A stretch of 64,000 bases of DNA, from the NCBI RefSeq assembly GCF_019599145.1, contig NZ_CP080647.1, forward strand, positions 620,001 through 684,000. Direction: 5' to 3'. The stretch is from Streptomyces akebiae. GTDB lineage: Bacteria > Actinomycetota > Actinomycetes > Streptomycetales > Streptomycetaceae. Shown here piece by piece: positions 35,998-45,064 of this stretch. Positions within the stretch are counted from its first letter, which is position 1, and each line of letters begins with the position of its first letter. Position numbers and translations under genes: made by a program. The notes beneath the pieces are model-generated. The model saw only the letters and a program-made list of their open reading frames with translations, had not been told where the DNA came from and ran no database searches.

Positions 35998-36657
35998 ATG
36001 GTCCGCGTGAGACGGCGGTCGCTGGGAGTGGACATGTGTCTCGCGGAGGGCGAACGGCCCGAGTCGGTGGGGCGGTGGGTGCGGACCGCGTCGCTGTCGC
36101 ACTCCGACGGCGACGCCATGGACATCGCCGTCGTCAACGGCCGTATCGCCGGTGTCCGGGGCAGGTCCGTGGACCGTCAACCGCGGCAGGCCTGGTGACG
36201 GGCGAACCCGCGGACGCGGACGAGTACCGCACGCGCCACCCCGACGGCAAGGCCATGATCAAGGCCGCCGCGTACGTCGCCCCGCAGGAGTGAACCGGAC
36301 GCGGAGTACCCGTTCCAGCTCACCACCGGGCGGACGCTCCACCGCGTGGAGGTCTCGGCGGCCGACGCGCGAGGGCTCGGGCTCGGCGAGGACGAGCCGG
36401 TCGAGGGCGCGCGCCCGCCGGGTGCCGTGCGGGGGCGGCTCCACCTGACGGACCTACGGCCCGGGGTGCTGTTCGTGCCGTTCCACTACGGCTACTGGGA
36501 CACACCCTCCGGGGCGGGCCCCGACGAGAAGTCCCCGCCCCGGGCGGCGAACGAGACCACCCGCACCGCCTGGGGCCCCGCCTCGAAGCAGCCGCTGTTC
36601 AAGACGGCCGCGGCGGCCCTGACCCCGGCCGGTCCCCGGTCCGCCCCGACACCGTAG
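35998..36657 (+). pseudogene. Gutted molybdopterin oxidoreductase
   Basis: Three in-order fragments of one large enzyme remain. 35998-36175 reads WVRTASLSHSDGDAMDIAVVNGRIAG and ends at a frameshift (VNRGR-like in the next frame). 36195-36293 reads TGEPADADEYRTRHPDGKAM to a stop after VAPQE. 36300-36657 reads AEYPFQLTTGRTLHRVEVSA and LRPGVLFVPFHYGYWDTP. These match the first ~50 and last ~200 residues of nitrate-reductase-like proteins, so several hundred central residues are deleted. Where many relatives have an Fe-S CxxC, this one has SLSHSD. Its tail overlaps the opposing SDR gene. Confidence 0.8.
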
Positions 36658-37396
36658 GGGCGATGACGAGTTCCTCGACGACCGTGCGCGCAGGGAGCGT
36701 GGCGCACAGCAGTACGGCGCGGGCCACGTCCTCCGGTCGCACCATGGCGGCCCGGCGCTCCGCGCTCGGTGGTTCCGGGCGGCTGTCCAGGACCGGGGTG
36801 TCGACCTCGCCCGGGAGGATGCAGGTGGCACGGACGAGGTCGTCGCGGTAGGTGTTGCGCAGATAGGTCATGAAGTTGCGCACGCCCGCCTTGGCCGCGC
36901 CGTACGGGGCCCCGCCGAGGGGCGTGGGCCGTACGGCGGCGAGCGAGGAGATCGTGATGATCGAGCCGCCGCCGCGCTCCAGCATGTCCGGCAGGACGGC
37001 CCGGGCGAGCAGATAGACCGCGGTGAGGTTGACGTCGACCACGGCGTGCCACTCGTCCTCGCCGAGCCGGCGGACGTCCCCGGCCCGGCCGGCTGCCCCC
37101 GCGTTGTTGACGAGGACGTCGACGGGGCCCGCCGTGTCCCGGGTCCAGCGGATCAGCTGCCCCACGTCGTCGGCGTTCTCGACGTGGGTGGCGCGGGCGA
37201 TCGCGGTGCCCCCGGCGTCCGCGACGACGGCGGCCACCTCGTCGAGGAGGTGGAGTCGTCGTCCGGCGAGGACCACCGTGGCGCCCTCCTCGGCGAGCAT
37301 CAGGGCCGTCGCGCGGCCGATGCCGGTGCCCGCCCCGGTGATCAGCGCGGTCTTTCCGTCGAGCGCTCGCGTCCGCTGTTCCTCGCGATTTCCCAT
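36599..37396 (-). CDS. SDR family oxidoreductase
   Basis: A 265-residue classical short-chain dehydrogenase: cofactor motif TGAGTGIG (about 20-27), NNAG, Ser in ISSLAAV, and catalytic YGAAK. ATG 37396 has GGGAGGGG upstream. It lies just before the IclR regulator on the same strand. With the idonate/gluconate enzymes nearby it may act on a sugar acid, but its specificity is not readable. Confidence 0.88.
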   Translation of the reverse strand: MGNREEQRTRALDGKTALITGAGTGIGRATALMLAEEGATVVLAGRRLHLLDEVAAVVADAGGTAIARATHVENADDVGQLIRWTRDTAGPVDVLVNNAGAAGRAGDVRRLGEDEWHAVVDVNLTAVYLLARAVLPDMLERGGGSIITISSLAAVRPTPLGGAPYGAAKAGVRNFMTYLRNTYRDDLVRATCILPGEVDTPVLDSRPEPPSAERRAAMVRPEDVARAVLLCATLPARTVVEELVIAPTVSGRTGDRPGSGPPRPS

Positions 37397-37479
37397 GCCC
37401 GTCGCCCCTCCCGGCCGGGCGCGGCCGAGCGCCCTCGGGAGTGAGGATCCCCTGTCCCGGGGCCTGTGGGGAGGGTGCG

Positions 37480-38247
37480 TCAGCGGGCCGGCAGCCGGAC
37501 GCCCAGTTCGTCCGCCGCCGAGCGCAGCAGCGGCACCATGGCGACCAGGTCGTCCATGCTGCGGCGGAAGGCGGGCGCGGCGGTGGAGAGGGCGGCGAAG
37601 ACGGTGCCGTCGGGGCGCAGGATCGGCACCGCCACGGCGCGCAGACCGGCGTGGTGTTCCTCGTCGGCCGTGGCGTAGCCGAGCTCGGCGGCGCGGGCGA
37701 CGTGGGCGCGCAGGACGTCGCGGTCGGTGACGCTGTTCGGTCCGTGCGGGGTGAGTTCGACGCGGTCCAGGAGGTCGGCGCGTACGTCGGCGGGGGCGAA
37801 GGCCATCAGGACCTTGCCCATCGAGGTGCAGTGCAGCGGGCCGTGCCGGCCCGGGTCGCTGCGGACGCCGACCGGGAGGGGGCCGTCCACATAGTGCACG
37901 TACAGGTGCCGGGTGCCGTCGAGGACGGACATCAGGGTGGCTTCCTCGGTCTGCCGGGTCACGCGCTGCATCACGGGGAGGGCGGTGCCGGCGAAGCCGT
38001 ACACCTGACCGGCCCGCTGGCCGAGCTGGAAGAGTCTCAGGCCCGGTTTGTAGCGCTTGCCGTCGGCCTCGAACTCCACCAGACCCTCGCGGCACAGGGA
38101 GTTGACCAGCCGGTGGGCCGTGCTGACGGGGACGCCGCTGGCGCGGGCCAGTTCGGACAGGGTGATGCCGTACGGGTGTTCGCCGACGAGGACGAGCAAC
38201 CGGATCGCGCGTCCGACCACGTCCGTGGGTACCTCGCTGCCGCTCAC
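37480..38247 (-). CDS. IclR family transcriptional regulator
   Basis: A 255-residue IclR-type regulator. The winged HTH is at residues 8-70 (GRAIRLLVLVGEHPYGITLSELARASGVPVSTAHRLVNSL) and the effector domain follows (RHLYVHYVDG, HCTSMGKVLMAF). It is divergent from the gluconate/idonate dehydrogenase genes. Two copies of a palindrome (38257-38273, 38339-38355) flank the promoter region between them, so it probably controls both directions. Confidence 0.92.
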   Translation of the reverse strand: MSGSEVPTDVVGRAIRLLVLVGEHPYGITLSELARASGVPVSTAHRLVNSLCREGLVEFEADGKRYKPGLRLFQLGQRAGQVYGFAGTALPVMQRVTRQTEEATLMSVLDGTRHLYVHYVDGPLPVGVRSDPGRHGPLHCTSMGKVLMAFAPADVRADLLDRVELTPHGPNSVTDRDVLRAHVARAAELGYATADEEHHAGLRAVAVPILRPDGTVFAALSTAAPAFRRSMDDLVAMVPLLRSAADELGVRLPAR

Positions 38248-38256
38248 TGCGGCAAG

Positions 38257-38273
38257 TTACCACTGAGTGGAAA
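38257..38273 (-). promoter_or_regulatory. IclR operator candidate, copy 1
   Basis: On the minus strand it reads TTTCCACTCAGTGGTAA, ten bases from the IclR start. It matches copy 2 at 15 of 17 positions and is itself an imperfect dyad (CCA/TGG). Confidence 0.6.
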
Positions 38274-38338
38274 GGCCTCCCACGGTTGACAGCGACAGCC
38301 CGCCGCCCCGACGATGATTTTCCGTTGAGCAGATAACT

Positions 38339-38355
38339 TTTCCATTCAGTGGGAA
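38339..38355 (+). promoter_or_regulatory. IclR operator candidate, copy 2
   Basis: TTTCCATTCAGTGGGAA, 17 bases before the SDR start and next to its ribosome site (gggag). A partial third match, TTTTCCGTTGAG, lies at about 38318-38329, and a TTGACA hexamer at 38286-38291 may be the -35. Confidence 0.6.
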
Positions 38356-38371
38356 AAAAGGGAGATCGCGC

Positions 38372-39145
38372 ATGACGAGCCACCCCCTCTTCGACGTCAC
38401 CGGAAAGGTCGCCCTGGTGACCGGGTCGAGCCGAGGCATCGGCCGCGCGCTGGCCGTGGGCCTCCTGGAGGCCGGCTGCACGGTGGTCCTCAACGGCAGG
38501 GACGCCGTCGCCCTGGAGGCCACCCGCGGGGAGCTGGCCGTGACGTTCGGCGAGGCGGTCCTCGCGGAGGCCTTCGACGTCACCGACGCCGCCTCGGTCG
38601 CCACCGCCGTCCCCCGGATCGAGGACCGGGCCGGCCCCGTCGACATCCTGGTCAACAACACCGGCGCCCAACGCCGCGCCCCGTTCCTCGACTTCACCGA
38701 CGAGGACTGGCACACCCTGCTCGACACCAACCTCACCAGCGCCTTCCTCGTGGGCCGCGAGGTCGCCCGCCGGATGGTCCCCCGGGGGCAGGGAAAGATC
38801 ATCAACATCTGCTCGCTGCAGAGCGAGGCGGTACGCCCCGGCATCGCGCCCTACTCGGCGACCAAGGGCGGCCTGAAGATGCTGACCAAGGGCATGTGCG
38901 CCGACCTCGGGCCGCACGGCATCCAGGTCAACGGCATCGGCCCCGGCTACTTCGACACCGAGCTGACCTCGGCGCTGGTCGCCGACGAGGAGTTCAGCGC
39001 CTGGGTCCGCGGGCGGACGCCCGCCGGCCGCTGGGGCAGGGTCGAGGACCTGGTCGGCGCCCTGCTCTTCCTCGCCTCCCCCGCCTCCGACTTCGTGGGC
39101 GGCCAGCTGCTGTATGTCGACGGCGGCATGCTGTCCGTCCTGTGA
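38372..39145 (+). CDS. idnO: Gluconate 5-dehydrogenase-like SDR
   Basis: A 257-residue SDR with TGSSRGIG, NNTGAQ and catalytic YSATKGGLKMLTKGM. LFDVTGKVALVTG at the N-terminus and INICSLQSE and GPGYFDTELT are characteristic of gluconate 5-dehydrogenases, which interconvert D-gluconate and 5-keto-D-gluconate. Next to an L-idonate dehydrogenase, it completes the idonate to gluconate route. Confidence 0.85.
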   Translation: MTSHPLFDVTGKVALVTGSSRGIGRALAVGLLEAGCTVVLNGRDAVALEATRGELAVTFGEAVLAEAFDVTDAASVATAVPRIEDRAGPVDILVNNTGAQRRAPFLDFTDEDWHTLLDTNLTSAFLVGREVARRMVPRGQGKIINICSLQSEAVRPGIAPYSATKGGLKMLTKGMCADLGPHGIQVNGIGPGYFDTELTSALVADEEFSAWVRGRTPAGRWGRVEDLVGALLFLASPASDFVGGQLLYVDGGMLSVL

Positions 39146-39171
39146 CCCGGTCCATCCCCCAAGGAGCCCCC

Positions 39172-40212
39172 ATGCACGCGTGTGTTGTCCACGGAGCCGG
39201 TGACCTCCGGGTCGAGGAACGGCCGTACGACGGTCCCGCGGCCGGTGAGATCGCGGTCGCCGTCGCGCTCGGCGGTATCTGCGGGTCCGATCTGCACTAC
39301 TACCACCGGGGCCGGGTGGGCGACTTCGCGGTGAGCGAGCCCATGGTGCTCGGTCACGAGGTGGTCGGCCATGTCGCCGCGCTCGGTCCCGGGGTCGAGG
39401 GGCCGGACGTCCCGGCGGTGGGAGCGCCGGTCGCGATCCATCCGGCCACGCCCTGCGGGGTCTGCCCCGAGTGCGCACGGGGCATGCGCAACGTCTGTGC
39501 GCACACCCGCTATCTGGGCAGCGCGGCCCACACCCCGCATGTGCAGGGCGGGTTCGCGCAGCGCCTCGGCGTGCCCGCCGGTCAGGTCCGGGAGCTGCCT
39601 CCCGGGCTCGACCTGCGCCGGGCCGTGCTCGCCGAGCCGCTGGCGGTGGCCCTGCACGCCGTGCGCCGGGCCGGCGATGTGCGGGGCAAGCGGGTCCTGG
39701 TGGCGGGGGCCGGTCCGATCGGCTGTCTGGTCGTGGCGGCGCTGCGGCACGCCGGAGCCGCCGAGGTCGTCGTCAGCGATCTGCACGAGGAGCCGCTGCG
39801 GATCGCGACCGAGGTGGGCGCGACCGCCACCGTGCGGGCGGACCGGCCCGGCGACCCTAACTGGGCCGGCGTCTTCGACGTCGCCGTGGAGGCGTCCGGG
39901 GCGCCGGCCGGGCTGCGCAGCTGTGTGGAGCGGGCGCGGCGGGGCGGCATCGTGGTCATGCTCGGGCTGCTGCCGCCCGGGGAGATCGGGCTGCTCGGCA
40001 ATGTGGCGGTCACCCGTGAGCTGGAGCTGCGCGGTTCCTTCCGCTTCGACACCGAGTTCGACGAGGCCCTGTCCCTGCTGGCCCAGGGCCTTCCTGTCGA
40101 TCCGGTCGTCACGCACACCTTCCCGTTGGAGCGGTCCGCCCTCGCCTTCGAGACCGCCCGGGACCGCACGGTCGCCTCCAAGGTGCTGCTGGATCTCACC
40201 GGCCGGGCGTGA
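39172..40212 (+). CDS. idnD: L-idonate 5-dehydrogenase (zinc alcohol dehydrogenase family)
   Basis: A 346-residue medium-chain dehydrogenase. The catalytic zinc site is GGICGSDLHYYHRGRVGDF with GHEVVGHV, and the structural zinc cysteines are in CGVCPECARGMRNVC. The Rossmann motif is GAGPIG near 180. HYYHRGRVGDF is typical of L-idonate 5-dehydrogenase, which yields 5-ketogluconate for the preceding enzyme. AAGGAG precedes ATG 39172. Confidence 0.87.
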   Translation: MHACVVHGAGDLRVEERPYDGPAAGEIAVAVALGGICGSDLHYYHRGRVGDFAVSEPMVLGHEVVGHVAALGPGVEGPDVPAVGAPVAIHPATPCGVCPECARGMRNVCAHTRYLGSAAHTPHVQGGFAQRLGVPAGQVRELPPGLDLRRAVLAEPLAVALHAVRRAGDVRGKRVLVAGAGPIGCLVVAALRHAGAAEVVVSDLHEEPLRIATEVGATATVRADRPGDPNWAGVFDVAVEASGAPAGLRSCVERARRGGIVVMLGLLPPGEIGLLGNVAVTRELELRGSFRFDTEFDEALSLLAQGLPVDPVVTHTFPLERSALAFETARDRTVASKVLLDLTGRA

Positions 40213-40250
40213 GCGGGCGTCAGGTGCCGGCGACCGCCGGGTGCCGAAGG

Positions 40251-41270
40251 TCAGCGGTAGAGGGCGGGGCGTTCGACGAGTTCCACCTCGGTGCGGACCC
40301 CCTCGGTCTGGGCGCGGACGCCGGCCTCGGAGATCGCGGCGACGGCGTACCCGTCCCAGGTACTGGGTCCGGTGACCTCGCCGCGCCGGGTGGCGTCCAC
40401 CCAGGCCTGGACCTGTCGGTCGTAGGCGTCCTCGAACCGCTCGATGTAGCCCGGGGTGACCGTGCCGCCCCAGCGGCCCGCCGCGTTGACGAGCATGTCG
40501 TGCCCGTCGCCGATGCGGGCCGTGCCGTCCTCGCAGACGGCCTCGGCCTGCACCTGGTAGCCGTAGCGGGCGCTGAGGAAGATCTCGACGTCGACCACCG
40601 CGCCGCCGTCGGTCTCGAAGACGACGAGCTGCGGGTCGCTGAGGCCCTCGGGGGCGTGCGCGGACGGCCGGGGCCGCAGCACACTGACGGCGGTGATCTC
40701 CTGGCCGAGCAGCCAGCGGGTGATGTCCATCTCGTGGGCCACGGAGTCGTTGATGGCCATGGCGTCGGTGAAACCGGGCGGGGCCTCGGCGTTGCGGTGC
40801 CGGTGGTGCAGCAGCAGCGGCCGGCCCAGGTCGCCGCTGTCCAGCAGGGCCTTGAGCTTGACGTACTCACGGTCGTAGCGGCGCATGAACCCCACCTGTA
40901 CCCGGCGGTGCCCCAGCCGCTGCTCCGCCTCCAGCAGCCGGAGCGCGGAGGCGGTGTCCGGGGTGAGGGGCTTCTCGCACAGTACGGGCAGGTCGTGGGC
41001 GAACGCGGCGAGCAGGGCCGCCTCGTGCGCGGGGCCCGGTGAGGCCACGAGGACGGCGTCGACGCCCGGTGCGGTCAGTGCCTCGGCCGGGTCGCCGTAG
41101 GCCGCGCACCCCTCGATGCCGGCGGCGATCGCCCGGGCACGGTCGGTGTCGAGGTCGACGACGGCGGTCACATGGGCGCCGCTGATCACCTCGGAGATCC
41201 GGCGCACATGATCGGCGCCCATCCGGCCGGTGCCGACGACGGCGACACCGAGGGAGCCCTGCTCGGTCAT
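40251..41270 (-). CDS. Gfo/Idh/MocA family oxidoreductase
   Basis: A 339-residue NAD(P)-dependent sugar or inositol dehydrogenase-like enzyme. The Rossmann motif is [13 protein letters not shown] (about 12-24), the cofactor/catalytic Lys is in EKPLT, and the active-site helix is [16 protein letters not shown]. The fold resembles myo-inositol 2-dehydrogenase. It is convergent with idnD, and its neighbours are unrelated in function. A link to the decayed inositol-type transporter at 48 kb is possible but distant. Confidence 0.87.
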   Translation of the reverse strand: MTEQGSLGVAVVGTGRMGADHVRRISEVISGAHVTAVVDLDTDRARAIAAGIEGCAAYGDPAEALTAPGVDAVLVASPGPAHEAALLAAFAHDLPVLCEKPLTPDTASALRLLEAEQRLGHRRVQVGFMRRYDREYVKLKALLDSGDLGRPLLLHHRHRNAEAPPGFTDAMAINDSVAHEMDITRWLLGQEITAVSVLRPRPSAHAPEGLSDPQLVVFETDGGAVVDVEIFLSARYGYQVQAEAVCEDGTARIGDGHDMLVNAAGRWGGTVTPGYIERFEDAYDRQVQAWVDATRRGEVTGPSTWDGYAVAAISEAGVRAQTEGVRTEVELVERPALYR

Positions 41271-41491
41271 ACCTCTTCTTCCTTTCGCGCGGGCCGGGTC
41301 GGCGCCCGGGGCAGCGGGCGCACAGGGTCTCGTCCTCCCCCGAGGAGCCCTTCTTCACGCCTGCGCGGCCGGCCTCGCGGGGCCACGGCGAGCGGCGTAC
41401 GCGGAATTGCGTTTCCCCGGGCGACGAGCACCGGTTAGGCTCCCCCGGCGCGCGTCAGGCGTGTGCACATCAAGGTGGGGGCACGGGGGAC

Positions 41492-42415
41492 ATGGTCGAC
41501 GATTTCTCCGATTCCGGAGCGGGCTCGGCAGAGGATGCGGAGACGGGATCGGCAGTAGGGGCGGAGACGGGTTCAGCAGTAGGTCCGGAGACGGGTTCGG
41601 TAGGTCCGGCGTCGGGATCGGTAGCAGGTCCGGAGGCGGGTGCGACAGCAAGTCCGGATACGGGGTCGGCAGTCGGTCCGGATATGGGATCGGCAGCAGA
41701 TCCGGAGACGGGTTCGAGAGCGGCTTCCCGAGTCGGCTCGACGAAGGAGATGAGCACGGGGGCTCAGGTCGTCTCGGCGGTGGCGACCGTGGGGGTGCTG
41801 CTGGGCGGGATGTGGCTGCTGGCGGACCTCCTCGACACGACCCCCGAGACCTTGGGGCCGGCCGTCTGCTCGTCCTCGGACGACGCCTCTCCGGCACCAC
41901 GGGGCGAGGTCTCGGGTGCACAGCTGTGCACCGCGCTGAACCGCTCCGACCTGCCGAAGCTCCTCGGGACGCCCACCGAGCAGGCGGTCATCGCGTCGGG
42001 CAGCCAGAACGAGTCCACCTGGTTCGACGGCACCAAGACCGTCACCCCCGAGGCGACCGTCGAACTCGACACGTACACCGTGGAGCTGTCGGCGTCGTAC
42101 GAGGACCTCCCCGTCGCCGAGTCGGTCGGCTACCTGGGCGCCGGCGTCGAGACCAGGACGGTCCTGGGACATGCGGCGGCCCTGTACTCGGGTCAGACCA
42201 TCTCCCTCTCGTTCCGCCTCGACGGCAGTGACCCGCAGTCCGGCCCCGGCGGCGTCGCCCGGCGGCTGCTGGTCGCGACCGACCCGAAGGACAGCGGCAC
42301 CACCTTCGAGCTCGTCATCTATCGCCAGGATTCCCAGGTCCCCGACGACGCGGCCCTGTTCCGTGTGGCCGAGAAGGTCCTGCCGACGCTCCCGGGCTGG
42401 AAGCCCGCGGCCTGA
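41492..42415 (+). CDS. DUF6215-type membrane-anchored protein with N-terminal repeats
   Basis: A 307-residue protein. Residues 1-80 are degenerate eight-residue repeats (ETGSAVGA, ETGSAVGP, DTGSAVGP and variants). One transmembrane helix follows (AQVVSAVATVGVLLGGMWLLADL, about 92-114). An extracytoplasmic domain comes last, with GAQLCTALNRSDLPKLLGTP, RTVLGHAAALYS and a C-terminal VAEKVLPTLPGW, matching DUF6215 proteins I recall from Streptomyces. The function is unknown. The ATG has a G-rich site (ggggac) immediately upstream. Confidence 0.75.
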   Translation: MVDDFSDSGAGSAEDAETGSAVGAETGSAVGPETGSVGPASGSVAGPEAGATASPDTGSAVGPDMGSAADPETGSRAASRVGSTKEMSTGAQVVSAVATVGVLLGGMWLLADLLDTTPETLGPAVCSSSDDASPAPRGEVSGAQLCTALNRSDLPKLLGTPTEQAVIASGSQNESTWFDGTKTVTPEATVELDTYTVELSASYEDLPVAESVGYLGAGVETRTVLGHAAALYSGQTISLSFRLDGSDPQSGPGGVARRLLVATDPKDSGTTFELVIYRQDSQVPDDAALFRVAEKVLPTLPGWKPAA

Positions 42416-42527
42416 CGAGCCCTCGGGCGGCCTCAACCCTCGGCGGCCTCAGCGCTCGGCGGCCCAGCGCGCCGGCGGCCTGTGATAGCTTGCCGACGCC
42501 AGTCGAACCCACGTACGCACACGTAAG

Positions 42528-42680
42528 TACGCGTACGGGTCAGGGAATCCGGTGCGAATCCGGAGCTGACGCGCAGCGGTGAGGGCGACGGGCGGGGCAA
42601 CGGCCACTGGACGGCGATCACGATCGCGGTCCGGGAAGGCGTCCCGTCCGGGTGACCCCGAGTCCGAAGACCTGCTGGCG
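42528..42680 (+). promoter_or_regulatory. Cobalamin riboswitch
   Basis: Several B12-riboswitch landmarks occur in order: GGGAATCCGGTGCGAATCC, CTGACGCGCAGCGGTGA, the B12-box-like GCCACTG (42603-42609), GGGAAGGCG, and GAGTCCGAAGACCTGC (42659-42675). It precedes an uptake operon by about 80 bases, so adenosylcobalamin should switch off expression. Confidence 0.93.
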
Positions 42681-42761
42681 GTCCCCGGCACCGAGGGGTG
42701 CCCGGGGAAGCATCGTACGACCGGGCTTCGCGCATGAGCCCTCGACGCCGAAGGAAGTCCC

Positions 42762-43814
42762 GTGCCACTCGCACGCCCCGTCCGCCATGCCGTCCTGTTC
42801 CTGGCCGCCGGTTCCCTGTTGCTGACCGGCTGCGGAGGCTCCGGCTCCGCAGCACCCCCGGGCGGTGGCCCGGCCTCGGGCGGGTCCGCCGGATATCCGG
42901 TGACCCTCGACAACTGCGGGCAGGAGGTACGGGTCGACAGCCCGCCCGAACGCGCCGTCTCCCTCAACCAGGGCACGACCGAGATCCTGCTCTCCCTCGG
43001 GCTCGCCGACCGCATGGTGGGCACCGCCACCTGGACCGATCCGCTGCCGAAGGAACTGGAGAAGGCCGACGCGAAGGTGCCTCGGCTCGCCGACGACGCG
43101 CCGTCTTTCGAGAAGGTCCTGGACACCGAACCCGACCTCGTCGTCTCCTCGTTCGCCTCCACGCTCGGCAAGGGCGGTGTGGCGACCCGGGAGGATTTCG
43201 AGAAGCTCGGCGTCCCCACGTATCTGTCGCCCTCCGACTGTGTGGGCAAGGACAACAGCGGTGACGGCGACGGCGTCCGCACCGAGCCGCTGACCATGGA
43301 GACGGTCTACGGCGAAGTCCGCGATCTGGCCCGCGTCTTCGGGGTCGAGGAGCGCGGCGAGAAGCTGGTGGCCGAGCTCAAGTCCCGGGTGCGGAAGGCG
43401 ACCGCCGGACTCGACGCCGATGACGTCACCGTCATGTACTGGTTCGCCAACGCCCAGTCCCCGTACCTCGCCGGATGCTGTGGCGCCCCCGGGGTCATCA
43501 CCCGCGAGCTGGGCGCGAAGAACGTCTTCGACGACACCGAGGAGGAGTGGCCCCAGGTCAACTGGGAGACCGTCGCGGATCGCGATCCCGACGTCCTCGT
43601 CGTCGGGGACCTGGTCCGCAAGCAGCAGACGGCCGAGACGGCCGCGAAGAAGATCGAGTTCCTGGAGTCCGACCCGGTCACCCGGAACATGACGGCGGTG
43701 CGGAAGAAGCGCTATGTGCTGCTGCCCGGCCAGGCCATGAACCCGACCGTCCGGACCGTCGAGGGCGTGGAGAAGCTCGCGGCGGCACTGCGCGAGTACG
43801 GTCTCACGGGATGA
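42762..43814 (+). CDS. btuF: ABC transporter substrate-binding lipoprotein (BtuF-like)
   Basis: A 350-residue class III binding protein (FepB/BtuF fold, split by a long backbone helix). The lipobox LTGC has C24, followed by a Gly/Ser linker. The mature part begins with PVTLDNCGQEVRVDSPPERAVSLN and includes DTEPDLVVSSF. Sequence alone cannot separate corrinoid from siderophore ligands, but the riboswitch upstream points to cobalamin or a precursor. GTG start with AAGGAAG upstream; ATGA overlap with the permease. Confidence 0.85.
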   Translation: MPLARPVRHAVLFLAAGSLLLTGCGGSGSAAPPGGGPASGGSAGYPVTLDNCGQEVRVDSPPERAVSLNQGTTEILLSLGLADRMVGTATWTDPLPKELEKADAKVPRLADDAPSFEKVLDTEPDLVVSSFASTLGKGGVATREDFEKLGVPTYLSPSDCVGKDNSGDGDGVRTEPLTMETVYGEVRDLARVFGVEERGEKLVAELKSRVRKATAGLDADDVTVMYWFANAQSPYLAGCCGAPGVITRELGAKNVFDDTEEEWPQVNWETVADRDPDVLVVGDLVRKQQTAETAAKKIEFLESDPVTRNMTAVRKKRYVLLPGQAMNPTVRTVEGVEKLAAALREYGLTG

Positions 43815-45064
43815 CCGGCACGGAGCCCGACACGGAGCCCGGCACGGAAACGGGCACGGAGACGGGCACGGAGACGGGCACGGAGACGGGCACGGCCGTC
43901 GACGCGGTCACCGACGCGTCGACGGCGGTGGAGACCGGTGGGCCGCCCTCGGCGAAGACCGGTGGGCCGGCTCCCACGAAGACCGGTGGGCCGAGCCCGG
44001 CGGGGCCCGGTGGAGCGGACGGTTCGACGGCGGTGGCGGTGGCCTTCGGCCGCCGGCTGCGCTGGGGATCGGCGTGGATGGCCGGGCTCGGAGGGCTGTT
44101 TCTCTCCATCGCCCTCGCGATCACCATCGGTCCGGCCGACATCGGCGTGGTCGACGTCTGGTCCACGGTGGTGGCCCATCTCGGCTGGGGGCACACGGAG
44201 TTGACGCCCATCCGGGACGGCATCGTGTGGAACCTACGGCTGCCGCGCACCCTGCTGGCCGCCGTGTGCGGGGCCGGACTGGCCGTGTGCGGCGCGGTGA
44301 TGCAGTCCCTGCTGCGCAACCCGCTCGCCGACCCTTTCGTGCTGGGCGTCTCCTCCGGCGCGTCGACCGGCGCGGTCGTGGTCGTGGTGCTCGGCGTGGG
44401 AGGCGGGGCCCTGTCGGTCTCCGGCGGCGCGTTCCTGGGCGCGGTGGCCTCCTTCGGGCTCGTGCTGCTGCTCAGCCACACCCTCGGCGGCTCCACGGAC
44501 CGCGTGGTGCTGGTCGGTGTCGCGGCGATGCAGCTGTTCTCCGCGCTCACCTCCTTCATGGTGATGACCGCGGCCGACGCCGAGACGACCCGCGCGGTGC
44601 TGTTCTGGCTGCTCGGCTCGCTCAGCGGGGCCGACTGGACGGATGTGACGGTGTGTCTGGCGGTGCTGGTGGTGGTGCTGCTGGTCTGCCTGGGCCACAC
44701 CCACGCACTGGACGCGTTCGCGTTCGGGCAGGACGCGGCGGCCTCGCTCGGTGTCTCCGTGGCCCGCACCCGGCTCGTACTGCTGTGCGCCACCGCTCTG
44801 CTCACGGCCGCCCTGGTCGCCTCGTCGGGGGCGATCGGCTTCGTCGGCCTGGTGCTGCCGCACGCCGCCCGCGCGCTGACCGGCTCCGGCCACGGTCGGC
44901 TGCTGCCGGCCACCGCGCTGGCCGGGGCGGTGTTCCTGGTGTGGGTCGACACCCTCGCCCGTACGGTCCTGGACCCGCAGGAGGTCCCGGTCGGGGTGGT
45001 GACGTCCCTCATCGGCGTCCCGGCGTTCGTCGCCATCATGTACCGGACCAGGAGCACCCGATGA
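43811..45064 (+). CDS. btuC: FecCD-family ABC permease (BtuC-like) with repeat-rich N-terminus
   Basis: A 417-residue permease with about ten membrane helices from residue 80 on. It carries the family motifs LRLPRTLLAAVCGAGLAVCGAVMQSLLRNPLADPFVLG (read in pieces) and GAIGFVGLVLPHAAR. The first 75 residues are cytosolic and unusual: five or more TETG units encoded by a 12-base tandem repeat, then three TGGP blocks. Typical BtuC proteins lack this extension. ATG 43811 is set by the ATGA overlap. Confidence 0.87.
   Translation: MTGTEPDTEPGTETGTETGTETGTETGTAVDAVTDASTAVETGGPPSAKTGGPAPTKTGGPSPAGPGGADGSTAVAVAFGRRLRWGSAWMAGLGGLFLSIALAITIGPADIGVVDVWSTVVAHLGWGHTELTPIRDGIVWNLRLPRTLLAAVCGAGLAVCGAVMQSLLRNPLADPFVLGVSSGASTGAVVVVVLGVGGGALSVSGGAFLGAVASFGLVLLLSHTLGGSTDRVVLVGVAAMQLFSALTSFMVMTAADAETTRAVLFWLLGSLSGADWTDVTVCLAVLVVVLLVCLGHTHALDAFAFGQDAAASLGVSVARTRLVLLCATALLTAALVASSGAIGFVGLVLPHAARALTGSGHGRLLPATALAGAVFLVWVDTLARTVLDPQEVPVGVVTSLIGVPAFVAIMYRTRSTR

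Noticed and set aside
36599..39478. Very long minus-strand open frame (959 codons)
   Set aside because: Only the 36599-37396 part is a real SDR gene. The rest lies antisense to the IclR and idnO/idnD region, is Arg/Pro-rich, and is a GC-rich shadow frame.
41492..41760. Mobile element or collagen-like gene from the repeats
   Set aside because: The repeats stay in frame within one DUF6215-type protein, with no terminal inverted repeats or transposase.
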